A stretch of DNA of 64,000 nucleotides from Hyaloraphidium curvatum (lineage: Eukaryota; Monoblepharomycota; Hyaloraphidiomycetes; Hyaloraphidiales; Hyaloraphidiaceae), in contig JAIVFI010000017.1 in NCBI GenBank assembly GCA_025558095.1, forward strand, positions 372,001 to 436,000, given 5' to 3'. The notes beneath the pieces were generated by a model that was not told where the DNA came from, did not search any database, and worked only from the letters and a program-made list of their open reading frames with translations. Both the position numbers and the translations under genes were made by a program. Shown here piece by piece: positions 21,179-32,294 of the stretch; the first letter of the stretch is position 1; the number at the start of each line of letters is the position of its first letter.

Positions 21179-24067
21179 TCAGGGAAGCATGGTGTCCCCC
21201 GAACTCGGCGGCTCCTTTTCCTTCTGCACCACGTCCTCGCCGCTCTTAGACTGGATGAACTCGATGGCGCCCTTTTCCTCGAAGGGCCGCGGCCCGAGCA
21301 GCGCGATCATGTCCTCCCGCCCGATCACTTCCTTCTCCAGCAGCAGCATGGCCACCTTCTCAACCTCGGCCTTCTTCTCCGTCAGCAGCTTCATCGTCCG
21401 CTCGTACGCGCCGTCGATGATCTTGCGAACCTCCTCGTCGATCAGCCGCGCGGTCTCCTCCGAGTACGGCTTCTGCAGGTTCTGCCGCATGTCGTCGCCG
21501 CGGCCGAACGAGACGGGGCCAAAGTCGGACATGCCGTAGGTCATGACCTGCGCGTAGGCCATCCGGGTGATCTGGTAACGGTCGGAGGTGAGAAGACATT
21601 GCGAACGGCGAAGCACAAAGCCCACCTTTTGCAGGTCGTCCTGCGCGCCCGTCGTGATGGAGCCGAAAAAGATCTTTTCCGAGACGCGCCCGCCCATGGT
21701 CATGACCATCATGTCCGCCATCATCCGTTCGCTGTGCAGGAACTTTTCCTCTGGCAGGTACTGCGCATAGCCCAGCGCAGCCGACCCGCGCGGGATGATG
21801 CTGACCTGGAATCGGGGCCGATCTCAGCGAGGGTCGACCGCGTGCGGCGAGGGACAAACCTTGAGCAGCGGGTGGGCGTACTGGAGGAACCAGCCCGCGA
21901 CGGCGTGGCCGGCCTCGTGGTGCGCGACGATCTTCTTCTCCTCCGGGCTGAGCACGCGCGACTTCTTCTCCAGCCCCGCGATGACGCGCTCGATGGCCTG
22001 CTCAAAGTGCTTCTCCTCCACAAACTCGGACATGCCGCGGGCGGCGATCAGCGCAGCCTCGTTGCAGACGTTGTGCACGTCGGCGCCCGAGAAGCCGGGG
22101 GTGAGCGCGGCGAGCTTCTTGGCCAGGCGGTCGAGGTCGAGCTTGGTCTTGATCGGCTTGAGGTGCACCAGGAAGATCTCGGAGCGGCCCTTGATGTCGG
22201 GGCGGTCGATGGCGATGTGGCGGTCGAAGCGGCCGGGCCGCATGAGCGCAGAGTCGAGCACGTCGGGCCGGTTGGTGCCCGAGAGCACGACGACGTGTTC
22301 CGAGGTGTCGAAGCCGTCCATCTCGACCAGCAGCTGGTTCAGGGTCGACTCGCGCTCGTCGTTGCCGCCGCCGAACCCGCCGCTGCGCCCGCGGGCCTTG
22401 CCGATGGCGTCGATCTCGTCGATGAAGATGATGCAGGGGGCGTTCTTTTTGGCGTTGGAAAACAGGTCCCGTACGCGAGAAGATCCGACGCCGACGAACA
22501 TCTCAACGAACTCCGAGCCGGAAACGGAAAAGAACGGCACTCCGGCCTCGCCGGCGGTTGCCTTGGCCAAAAGGGTCTTGCCGGTGCCGGGCGGGCCCGA
22601 AAGGATGGCGCCCCGCGGGATCTTGGCGCCGAGCTTCTCGTACTGCGGGAACAACGATTAGACACGTTCAGGAGGCTCCAAACGCGCAGAAAATCACATT
22701 CTCTGGATGTTTAAGAAATTTCACGAACTCCATGATCTCCTCCTTGGCTTCGTCCATGCCCGCGACGTCCTTGAACTTGACCTTGACGTCCGTCTCCTGG
22801 TTGTACAGCTTGGCGCGGCTCTTGCCGATGCCGAAGATGCCCTGCGGCCCGCCACCGGCGCCCGCGCTCGCCCGCCGCGACAGCCAGACCAGGAACCCAA
22901 TCATGGCCAGGGTGGGCACGACGTTGATGAAGATGTTGGTGAAGGAGACCTCGTTGCCGTACGTGACGGGGATCCGCTCGCGGAGGGGGATGCCGAGGTC
23001 GCGCTGGGCGAGTTCCAGGCTGCGTTCGAAGGATTCGACCGAGCCTGGGGGCCGGGGGTGGTCAGATCGGGGTTCGAGGGTGGCCGGCCGCAAGATCGGA
23101 GATCGGGTCGGCGTCGGCCAACGCGCATCCCCATCCCGCGGCCGCAGAGCAAGAGAATCCCACCGATAGTAAAGTAGAACCGCGATCCGGTGCGGGTCGA
23201 GCCCTGGAAGGGCACCCCGGCCCGGCCGCCGATCTGCGCGGGGGCGTCGGGCCTGAGGTAGACCCGGACGATCTCCTTGTTGACGACGACGAGGTGGTCG
23301 ACGTAGCCCTTCTCCAAGAGGCTCGTCCGGAAGTCATTGAACGAGATCTGCTGCGACGAGTCGCTCCCCGAGGTGTACTGCCACATGAGGTAGCCGATCG
23401 GGACCGCCATGTACAGCATTGTGGCCGGGGTCAGCTCAAAGCCCTGTCCCGGTGGTCGTGGTGGCATTTTGGGTCCGGCTGCAAACAAAACGAAAGGCGG
23501 CGAGCGATGGGATGCGGGTGGGGGTGGGAGGTGAAGGACGGAGGAAGGGTGGAATCGGATCGGACACGTCAGATCATGCCCGCAGAAACGAGAGATCGGG
23601 GCGAACCCACCCTTGCCCTGCTGCGACTTGCCCTTCTGCTGACGCTTGCCGTCCTGTCCTTCCTCCGTCCCGGCGTCCTCGTCCTTCTTCCCGCGGCCGC
23701 CTGGTTCCTGGCCGTCGCCGGCCTCGCGTGCCTCGCGCTCCTTGGCGCGCTTCGACGCCTCCGACGGCTGCTCGAAGAAGTTCTCGAAGCCCTTCGGCAC
23801 GTAGTTGCCGTCCTTTGGCGGCATGCCAGGCGGCGGCGTCGGCTTCTTCGCGCTCGGGTCCGGGTCCACGGGTGTGGCCAGGCCGCGGCGCTGTGGCCGC
23901 AGGAAGACGTGGCGCGCGGGCGGCGGGCGCGGCAGTGCCGCGGCAGCGCACAGAGGGCGCATCGCGGGCAGCGGGCCGCGGAGGGCGCGCAGGCCGCGGG
24001 CGGCGCGCGGCGCGGCGGGGGCGATCCGCGGCAGCGCGCTCGCGGCGGCCCCGAAGGTCGCCGCCAT
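21179..24067 (-). CDS. AFG3: Mitochondrial m-AAA protease subunit, AFG3 type
   Basis: This is an ATP-dependent zinc protease of the inner mitochondrial membrane that degrades misfolded membrane proteins and matures the ribosomal protein bL32m. Exons are 24067-23611, 23478-23164, 23044-22698, 22642-21860, 21805-21626 and 21571-21179, giving 824 residues. An Arg/Ala-rich presequence comes first, then an N-domain between two membrane segments. The AAA module shows GPPGTGKT (389-396), [11 protein letters not shown] and RPGRFDRHI. The protease motif HEAGH is at 615-619, and the closing helix repeats lie near [19 protein letters not shown]. The charged linker around residues 110-160 is long. Six exons with a 132-nt first intron make it the gene with the longest intron of this half. 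High confidence in family; AFG3 versus YTA12 is less certain. Confidence 0.93.
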
Positions 24068-24416
24068 CGCTGCGGCGGCGGGGAGCGGGTCGCCGGGTCC
24101 GACACGCTCCGAGGCTCGGGCCGCGGAAACAGACAGAGGATCACGCAAGCAGTCGCACGGACAGTTGTGCCGTCCCCGCGATCCCCGCCGCTAAGCACGC
24201 AGGCTAGGCTCCGCCGTTGATACGGGAAAATCGGCGCCCCAAACAACGCCGAATCCCGCTTGCCCCGCGGCCCGCCTGGACCTCTGCCGGCGCCGCCGCC
24301 GGGCCGACGAGTGCATTTCGGGCACATCGCCCGCCCGCGCCCCGGAAGACAGCGGCCCCGGGCCCCCGGCCTCGCCCCACCCCCCGGCACCCAACACACA
24401 CGCACACGCCGCCGAG
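24068..24416. other. Divergent intergenic region, AFG3 / RGD1
   Basis: These 349 nt separate two opposing ATGs and should contain both promoters. The sequence is very GC-rich and ends with a ccacacaca-like stretch before the RGD1 start. No gene is seen. Confidence 0.4.
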
Positions 24417-26830
24417 ATGATCTCCACCAGCGCGTCCTCGAGCAGCCTGCAGATGGACCCCCCGCTCATCGAGAAGCGCACAACGTTCGGCCGCGGCCAC
24501 GTCGGCCGACACCGCTTCCATATGGGCGCGAGCGATGCAAACCTCGCGCGGCCGCAGGCCGAGCCCAACTCGGCCGACGCCGGCATGGGCCTCGCGCACG
24601 AGCAGAAACCGCCGCGCCCGCTCATGCCCGAGCACAGCGACGACGGCCGCTCGGAGCTGGAGATCCCCACCATGGTCGCCAAGCTGTCGGCCGTCGGCCT
24701 CAACAAGCGCGACTCGGAGGCCACCCAGACGGACCTGTCCAGGTTCGCGTCCGTGCAGGACTTTGGCGCGCACCAGCAGCAGGCTGCGGTGTCGCCGGGG
24801 ACCGTGGACGACTGGGTGGCGCCGACTCTGAGCGCCACCGACTCGGGCATCGAGATCCTGCTCCGGAGGGCGAAGCAGTCGGCGACGTCCACCAAGGCGA
24901 GCAGCTTATAATCGGCATCCGTACGGTCGTGTCTTACATGGAGCATTGCTTCAGATTGTCGGCGACTTTTTCCAGCAGCGCGCCAACATCGAGCGGACCT
25001 ACGGCCGCGCCATACAGGAGCTGGTGCGGAGCACGCTGAGGGAGCTCGAGAGCAAGGACGGACAGGGCAAGGAGCAGTGCGTGTCTAATGTCGGACCGGC
25101 GCCCATTCCTCTGACGCCGAGCACTTGACAGGACGTTCGGCTCGCACTTCCGCGCCTTCCTCGGCGTCCACGACACCATCGGCCAGAACGCCCTCGTCCT
25201 CGCCGACCGGGTGCAGGAGATTTCCGTGGACAGCTACGCTAATGCCGGCGAGGTCACGCGGCGCCGGAAAGCGTGCAAGGAGGCCAATGAGCGCATCGCA
25301 CAGGAGATGTCTGCGTCGCTGAAGACGCTCGCAAAGGTTGGTGCGCAGCTGCCGGTCGCTTGAGCCCCGCCCAATTCACCGCAAACCAGGCCGAGCAAAA
25401 GTACCAGCTGGCGGCCCAGGACTGGGAAAAAGCCCTCCACGGCGCGGAGCTGGTCGAGATCGAGCAGGGATTCAACACCGCGCCCACGAGCCCGCTCAAG
25501 AAGCCCTTCTTCAAGACCCAGAGCCCGGCGGAGAAAGTGCGGGCCCAGGTCGACGACGCCGTGCGCAAGACGGATGCGGCCAACGTGTCCTTCAACGTCC
25601 AAATTGCGCAGACAAACAAAGACCGCAAGGACTACCTGACGCAGAAGATCCCGTCGGTTATCCAGGTTCGTGTCGGTACGCTGACCATCCATCGGGGTTC
25701 CTCACGCCGCTCCACGCGCCCGCAGAGCCTGAAGCGGGCGATCGACGACGCCGATGCCAACCTCCAGTTCAGCCTGGAAAAGTACAGCGTCAAGTACGAG
25801 GAGCGCGTCATGAGCGACGCCACCGCACTCAGCCCCCTGGACCCCAACGCCCCGAGCCTGAAGCGCACCGTTGCCGGGATCCGCAACGACCAGGACCTCT
25901 CGGACTACGTCCGCGGGGCCCTGCGCACTGCGTCGAACGGCAACGACGATAGCGTCGAGTACATCCCCCTGGCTTCCGAGGTCAAGAACCGGGACGTATT
26001 TGGGGAGACCCTCGAGGCCATCTGCGACCGCGAGGGCAGCGACGTGCCCTACGTGGTGCGCAAGTGCACCGAAGTCATCGAGCGGTTCGCCATCAACGCC
26101 CCGGGGATCTACCGCAAGAACGGGAACCCCTCAGACGTCCAGCGGCTGAGGGCGCTGTTCAACGCTGGTGGGTGGAGCTGTCATTCGGACCGGCTGCTAG
26201 ATGCTGACCGGCCCGCAGTCGAGGTCGACGGGGATGTCGTCATCTCGGACAACATGGTCGCGGGCGAGAACATCCATGTCATCTCATCGGCGCTCAAGCT
26301 GTTCTTCCGGGAGCTTCCCGACCCGCTGCTCACCAGGCAGCTGTATGAGGGCTTCCAGCAGGCTGCCAGTGAGTCTGAGCCTCTGATCGGATTGATTGCT
26401 TGCTCATCGCTACACCATCAAGTCCTTGCCCACGACGTCATCCGGGGTCAGCAGATCCACGACCTGGTCAACCACCTCCCCGACCGCAACTACATCGTCC
26501 TGAAGCATCTCATCCGGCACTTTTTGAAGTGAGCATCAACTGGTCATCACACCGGTGATCCGCTCACAGTGTCCCCGCAGGATGTGCCAATACCAACACA
26601 TCACGAAGATGGGCCCCATGCAGCTCGCCGTTGTCTGGGGCACCATCCTCGTCGGCGGCCCTATCCGTCAACCGACGTCCCCGGTAAAGACCGGCCAGGC
26701 CAAGGGCAGCGCCATAGACCTCTTCGGCCTCGGTCCCAAGGACCAGGGTCCGGCGGCTACCATTCAGAATGATGCCAAAATCCTGGAAATCATCATCCGC
26801 GAGGCGGACAAGATGTTCGACTTCGTCTGA
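24417..26830 (+). CDS. RGD1: F-BAR/RhoGAP protein, Rgd1 type
   Basis: Rgd1-type proteins bind curved membrane through an F-BAR domain and switch off Rho GTPases at sites of polar growth. Eight exons (24417-24896, 24955-25082, 25132-25336, 25390-25665, 25726-26167, 26219-26368, 26423-26528, 26581-26830) give 678 residues, close to yeast Rgd1 (666). The F-BAR part spans about 150-400 (VGDFFQQRANIERTYGRAIQ). The RhoGAP domain spans about 450-678, with arginine finger GIYRKNGN near residue 490, LKLFFRELPDPLLT, YIVLKHLIRHFLK and QLAVVWGTIL. The first intron appears to start with GC rather than GT (AAG|GCGAGC), since no GT in the right phase precedes the in-frame TAA. Other introns are 49-60 nt. 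Confidence 0.88.
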
Positions 26831-27010
26831 TCCGGAAAACATAGACCCGAAACAGCAGCCGTCGCCCGAGTCGGACATTGGCTCCTGGTATTCAGCGGCC
26901 TGTAGATAGTGAATATCATTGCCCGGATTGACGGGGCCTTCAAACGAAATCCGGCTTGCGCTGGCGAAGCCAATCGGCTGCCCGGGCAGCATGTCAGGGA
27001 CGTCCACGCG

Positions 27011-28450
27011 CTAGCAATCGCAGCACGCACTCATTTGCTTCCAAAAATCGGCGACGACCTGCGAGTCCTGGTGCCGCTTGGACCGCGAGAGGTCGAGGGT
27101 GACCACGTTCCAGTCCTTTACGGGATCCTTCAAGACCTCATCCTGATATTTGAAGTAAAACCCCCGCACTGGACGCGCCAATGGCGTTAGCGATAGTTGC
27201 TCAGTGACCCCACGACGTCCGCACCGGCATGGAAGAGCTCCTGCGGTTCCCGGAAGCGGGGGTTGTAGTTGTGGAACTGCCATTTCTGCCCCTGCGCGAC
27301 CACGCCAACGACTTTCGCCCACTCGTCCTGCTTGAGCGACCCAGCCGAGTCGATGAAGCGGAAGACGATCGGGGTCCCGTCGGCCTTGGTCCGCTTGACG
27401 TCGACGTACTGCGGCTTGTCCATCGTCTGCACCATTTCCGTCGTGACGGGCCGGTAGTTCTTCTCGTTGAAAAACGCGTTGGCGTTGTACAGTTGGATCA
27501 TCGCGTTTGCGGACGACGGAAGGAGGACAAAGACGCGTGTCGGGCCCTTGGAAGCAGACGCTGACTGGGATGAAGTCGACCGAGACTGCTGCGGCTGCGA
27601 ACGGGAAGAAGAGCTCGCGGGCGGTGCTCGCGAATCGCGCGAAGCTGTTGGATTTACAGTCAGCAACGCAGCGGCGCGGCGACGTCGAACGACTCACCTC
27701 CGTTCGCTGCATGAAGAGCCTGCCCCCCCGCGGACAGCTTCTCCAAAAGAATAACCCCCACACGGCGAACTGTTTCGAACCCCTTTCCGGCCCCCTTGGC
27801 GGACATGCACGTGTGCCGGTTCTGAATCGTCCGTTCCCGGTCCGTGATCTCCTTGACGGCCGCAACGTCGTCGAATCCAGCCCGCATCCTCTTCCTTGAA
27901 TCGTCTTCGGAAAGCAAGCTATCGGCAGGCCGTTTGACTGGATGACGGCGTTCCTTTAGTGAAGATCCTGGGACAGTGCCACTGGAGTCTCACCGCCAGA
28001 AGTCGCCGGAGCTGCGCCATCCCGTTCCTCCTTAGCCCTCTCCGTGCGGGCAACCTCCCGCTTGTCCTCGAGCGCGACGACATCGTCCTGCGGCGTCTCA
28101 AGCCACGCAACGACTCTGTTGACCTCCACGAGCGAAACAACGCCGACGTTCCTGCTCGAGCACGCCAGCACATAGCGAGTGTGAGCGAACTGCGTGGAAT
28201 CCGCCGGGTAGTTGGCGATGAAGAAAATAATCTCCCCGACGGTATAGCGCGCAGCTCCGCCGGAGACGTAGCCCGACGGCGCCGACAGTGGGAACGACGC
28301 GGGTCCGTCTGGGGACGCGAACACCGCAACATTGTCCGGGGCTGCGAAATCGTCCGTGCGATCCCCCGACGGCGACCGCAGCTCGTAAGGCTTTTCCGAT
28401 TGTGCCCGCTGGGCGAAAGCAACGCGCAGGAACCGGGCAGGGGTGGCCAT
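27011..28450 (-). CDS. CDC73: Paf1 complex subunit Cdc73 (parafibromin)
   Basis: Cdc73 is part of the Paf1 complex, which travels with RNA polymerase II and promotes histone modification and elongation. Exons are 28450-27994, 27937-27698, 27644-27225 and 27168-27011, with introns of 56, 53 and 56 nt, giving 424 residues. The N-terminal domain contains YTVGEIIFFIANY and AHTRYVLACSSRN. The join of exons 1 and 2 gives VKRPADSLLSEDDSRKR, matching VKRAADE in human parafibromin. The Ras-like C-terminal domain (about 260-424) shows VFVLLPSSANAMIQLYNA, VVGVVAQGQKWQFHNYNP and KDWNVVTLDLSRSKRHQD, as expected. Only the position of intron 1 had alternatives; the chosen one fits both length and alignment. 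Confidence 0.9.
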
Positions 28451-28643
28451 CGCGTCGTCTTGGATGGATAGATTGGCTCCTCGGACTCTTCTCAGAACTT
28501 TTCGTGTCGTCGACAGAACTTGCTCGGACGCTGCTCATCGAGAGCTAGCTTTTCACACTCTCTCGACGGAGAGTTACGGCAGAATCGGAAGCGTCCGGTT
28601 TGGTACAGTTCAGAACCGGTTTTCTAGATCTAGCACGCCAAGA
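28451..28643. promoter_or_regulatory. Shared divergent promoter, CDC73 / DRG1
   Basis: These 193 nt separate the two opposing start codons. The stretch is less GC-rich than the flanking genes. No TATA box or factor site was recognised, so the role is inferred from the arrangement. Confidence 0.45.
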
Positions 28644-30157
28644 TGAGGTGGGCATGAGAAGGGGGGTACACTGGACTCCTGCTGACGCGAATCGGCGTGG
28701 AAAGCGTCGTCGACAAGATTAAGGAGATAGAATTGGAGATGAGCAGGACCCAGAAGAACAAGGTGGGGTATCGCGTGGAGTTCTGGGGTGCCCGTTCTTA
28801 TATTCCACTCGGTCGTCCATCGAAATGATACTAGGCAACCGCTATGCACCTGGGTCTTCTGAAGGCGAAGCTTGCCAAGCTGAAGCGAGAGCTGATTACG
28901 CCCTCTGGAGGGGGTGGCGGTGGAGCGGGCGTGGGATTCGACGTGGCGAAGGTGACTCTCGAACTCCTCGGCAATCGATCGACTTTCTGTCTGCAACGTT
29001 GCTTCCATTTCGCAGACCGGTGTGGCGCGCGTCGGATTCGTCGGATTTCCCTCGGTGGGAAAATCTACGTTGATGAGCAAGCTGACGGGAGTCCACTCGG
29101 AAGTTGGAGCGTGGGTTGATTCGCTGCTCCTCCTGTTGCGACAATTCAAGCCCATTGCAGTTACGAGTTTACGACCCTTACAACTGTACCGGGCGTCATC
29201 CAGTACAAAGGCGCCAAGATCCAGATGCTGGATCTCCCGGGTATCATTGAGGGCGCGAAGGACGGCAAGGGTCGCGGTCGTCAGGTACTGTGGAGCCCTG
29301 CGCTTTCGTAAGGTGTCACCTAACAGGAAAAAAGGTCATCGCTGTTGCTCGCACGTGCTCCCTCATCTTCATTGTCTTGGACGTGCTGAAACCGCTGACC
29401 GACAAGCGGATCATCGAGCGGGAACTCGAAGGCTTCGGGATCCGGCTGAACAGGCAGCCGCCGGACATCACGATCCGGAAGAAGGATCGGGGCGGTGTCT
29501 CGTTGTCGTCCACCGTAAGCCTTACGTATCTGGACCTGGAGCTGATCAAGTCGATTCTTGGCGAGTACAAGATCCACAACGCCGACGTGTCGCTGAAGTG
29601 CGATGCGACCGTGGACGACCTCATCGACGTCATCGAAGGGAACCGGAAGTACATCCCTGGTTTGTGCTGTCCTGATATCGGGAGAATCGGGCAGCTGATC
29701 GCTTTGTCAGCCCTTTATGTTCTGAACAAGATCGACCAGATCACCATCGAGGAGCTCGACGTCGTGTACAAGATTCCGCACGCGGTTCCCATTTCGGCCC
29801 ACCACGGCTGGAACTTTGACGACCTGCTCGAGAAGATGTGGGAGTACCTCGACTTGGTCCGCATCTACACGAAGCCCAAGGGCCAGCTCCCCGACTACTC
29901 GGCACCGATCGTGCTTCGGCGAGAAGCGTGCACCATCGAGGATCTGTGCAACTCTATACACAAGACACTGACGAAGCAGTTCAAGCACGCGCTCGTGTGG
30001 GGCAGCAGTGTCAAGTATAACCCTCAAAAGGTCGGGAAGGATCACACTCTGAAGGATGAGGACGTCGTTCAGATCATGTGGGTGCCGTGCCGGTATCATT
30101 GCTTCCGACCAAGACGGCTAATGGGAACTGTTCGTGCTTTGCAGCAAGAAAATCTGA
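28644..30157 (+). CDS. RBG1: Developmentally regulated GTP-binding protein 1 (DRG1/Rbg1)
   Basis: DRG1 is an OBG-family GTPase that, with its partner DFRP1/Tma46, binds ribosomes and relieves stalled translation. Eight exons are read: 28644-28648, 28705-28762, 28835-28951, 29016-29110, 29161-29284, 29335-29659, 29711-30077 and 30145-30157. The total is 367 residues, the same length as human DRG1. Motifs are GFPSVGKST (G1, about 70-78), [18 protein letters not shown] (G3), NKIDQ (G4) and PISAHH (G5), then the TGS domain with [14 protein letters not shown] and [16 protein letters not shown]. The first coding exon is just ATGAG and the last only 13 nt; both are needed to reproduce the family's termini. 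Confidence 0.92.
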
Positions 30158-30249
30158 AAGCAGTGCGCGGACAGATGTCTGATCGGTCATCATTCTTTGC
30201 CACGGTAGCGGACTTGTAGGAAAGATGTTGGGATGAAGACATCAAGATC

Positions 30250-32142
30250 TCATTTGGAAAAGAACTTGGTGATGCTAGCCTGCGTTGCACTGGCCTTCCC
30301 CGTCTTCGCCTTCTGCGATGCTCCGACAGGCTTCTTTCCCGACGCCGGAGACGCAGTTGCGGACCGTCCGCGGCATCCGCTGGCATGCTGTTCGATCTCC
30401 GCGTTGGGAAAGCTGCGATCGCAAAGTGGGCACACGGCAGAAGCCGAGGCCGACGGGGTCGCAGACGGGGTTTCGTCATCAGAGTCGAGCGCAATAACGC
30501 CGTCGCGGCCTGTTGTCGCATCACTCTTGATCGCCGTCCTTTCGACATCATCCGGCACCGTCTTCTCGGCAGACGACGCCAAGGGACGTTGTCGAGCAGC
30601 GCCGCCGAACAGCTTGGCAAAAGACTCCTGCTTATCGCGTTTCGCGTCGACAAGGTCTCCGAATAGCCCCTTCACTTTCTCCGCTTTCCGCGATGCTTCC
30701 GCGGGATCTTTGCTCCAGATCACGGTCGGAACGATCCTCGTTGGCTTGACAAAGCGCACGAAATCCCGCAGCTCAGAGAAACTGCTGTGCTCGCTGTACG
30801 GCACCTGAACGAGCTCGAAGCGCGAGCCTTCAGCGGTCGTTTTCTCCTGCACGGCGTAGCCCTTGTCCCCGCTCTTTTTGGACAGCTCCCACGTCCATCC
30901 CGTAGGGACGAAGGCCATGACGTCGGTATACAGAGGAACGTCGCGACCCGATTTCTCGATCCGAGTGTTCTCAAAGACAAGGCTCTGCGCAAAATAGCGC
31001 CAATCGGCCAGGAACGTCCAGCCGCCGGGGGCTGATTGGCCGAGCAGGCTCCACGGCAGCACGTGGATCGGGGTTTCCGGCGCATCAAGCGTGAACCACC
31101 GCGAAAGCGGCGGCTTCGCATCCACGTCCTTCTCGGCGCCCTCGACGCGACCCATAATGTCCGAGAGCTCCAGCAAGCTGAGCACTGCCCACTTCCGCTT
31201 GCTGACCAGCATTCGGAGTCCCGTCCGCGCGAACACGGCATCCAGGACCTTCTCTTTTCCGATCGTGTACGTGGCGATCAGAAACAGGGTCCGCCGTGGA
31301 GCTTCGCTCGCCAGGCGCTGGGCGATGAGATCTGCGATGATGCCCATTGGGACCTCCTGCCGCGGAAAGAGATGTTTCGGGTTCGCATACGTGTTGTCGA
31401 GAAAGAGCTCGTCGATGGAGATGCGGATGGGAACGTCGCCGTCGGGGGCCCGCTGCGCTGACCAATTCTCCCACCAGCCGGGCCAAGCCGGAGTTCTCTC
31501 GGGGTCGAACCGGAAATCACCGCAATGAAACACTGCCCATGCCTGGCGAAGGTGCTCCCGGCCGCGCTTCAAGGACCCCACAGCAGCAGCGCCATTCGCA
31601 GCAGCAGCACCCTTCTTGGGAGCTTCCAGTTCCCGAGGAGCAAACCCCCGGAAAAGCACGCAGATAGCGCCAGGGCAATGATTGGCATTCATCGCTCGGA
31701 GCTCGACGCCGTCGATCCATACGCTGGTGTCGAGCGGGATCGGCCTGATGTACTCGGGCTTGACGCCGAGCACGTGGCACAGAAGGCGGCCCGTGGTCTC
31801 GCTGCAGTAGATCGGGCCGGTGTCCCATCGTTCGCTGATCCCCTGGTAATGGTCCGAGTGGAAGTGGCTCAGAAGGTAGACAAAGTCCGGGGATCTATGC
31901 CGGAACGCGTCGACGAGAATGCGTGAGTCGCGGATTCGCTTGTACGACGGCAAGTCGCGAGGAGACTGCAGTTCCGCAAAGGACGGCGTGGGAGCACCGG
32001 GCGGAGACAGGCAGGAGGCTGGGAGCGGCGGCAGATCGATGACAGGAGTAGGGGCCGCGTCGAATGCGTCGTCTTCGGCCGACGCGAGGAATCCGTCGCC
32101 TTCGGTTTCCAGGTGGAGGTCTTCATCGTGTCCTCCGCTCAT
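30250..32142 (-). CDS. PSO2: DNA interstrand cross-link repair nuclease PSO2/SNM1
   Basis: This metallo-beta-lactamase/beta-CASP 5' exonuclease trims DNA at interstrand cross-links. The 630-residue frame has no intron; the start is the first ATG, followed by an acidic N-terminus. Motif 2 HFHSDH is at 93-98, NANHCPGA and FHCGDFR follow, and the beta-CASP part carries LFLIATYTIGKEKV, VPYSEHSSF and PTVIWSK. Residues 571-590 form a UBZ4-type zinc finger (CPLC...H...C). The last ten residues contain QASITKFF, a canonical PCNA-interacting box. In yeast Pso2 and human SNM1A the zinc finger is N-terminal, so this order is unusual. The upstream frame is open to 32277 but lacks an ATG. Confidence 0.92.
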   Translation of the reverse strand: MSGGHDEDLHLETEGDGFLASAEDDAFDAAPTPVIDLPPLPASCLSPPGAPTPSFAELQSPRDLPSYKRIRDSRILVDAFRHRSPDFVYLLSHFHSDHYQGISERWDTGPIYCSETTGRLLCHVLGVKPEYIRPIPLDTSVWIDGVELRAMNANHCPGAICVLFRGFAPRELEAPKKGAAAANGAAAVGSLKRGREHLRQAWAVFHCGDFRFDPERTPAWPGWWENWSAQRAPDGDVPIRISIDELFLDNTYANPKHLFPRQEVPMGIIADLIAQRLASEAPRRTLFLIATYTIGKEKVLDAVFARTGLRMLVSKRKWAVLSLLELSDIMGRVEGAEKDVDAKPPLSRWFTLDAPETPIHVLPWSLLGQSAPGGWTFLADWRYFAQSLVFENTRIEKSGRDVPLYTDVMAFVPTGWTWELSKKSGDKGYAVQEKTTAEGSRFELVQVPYSEHSSFSELRDFVRFVKPTRIVPTVIWSKDPAEASRKAEKVKGLFGDLVDAKRDKQESFAKLFGGAARQRPLASSAEKTVPDDVERTAIKSDATTGRDGVIALDSDDETPSATPSASASAVCPLCDRSFPNAEIEQHASGCRGRSATASPASGKKPVGASQKAKTGKASATQASITKFFSK

Positions 32143-32294
32143 CGGATCTTCGACTTCAAAGAGCGGACTCCGGGCCAGTTGCGTTGGGAAGCAAGATATG
32201 CGAACGCGTAAAACACAGTAGTGACGCTCGGACCGCCGCCGTGCAATTCTCCGAACTCCGACGAGCGCTCGGTCCACTTCATCGGCGAGGAACG
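32143..32294. promoter_or_regulatory. Shared divergent promoter, PSO2 / TLC-domain gene
   Basis: These 152 nt lie between opposing start codons and must carry both promoters. No specific motif is recognised; the call is positional. Confidence 0.4.

Noticed and set aside
21128..22714. A 528-codon open frame on the plus strand
   Set aside because: It is antisense to AFG3 exons with conserved AAA-protease motifs; its translation is rich in Arg, Leu, His and Val runs and lacks domain patterns, as expected for a shadow frame in GC-rich DNA.
27954..28054. Alternative CDC73 intron 1 of 101 nt (donor at 28054) or of 26 nt
   Set aside because: The 56-nt choice 27993-27938 has a better donor (GTGAGA), a normal length and restores VKRPAD, which matches parafibromin.
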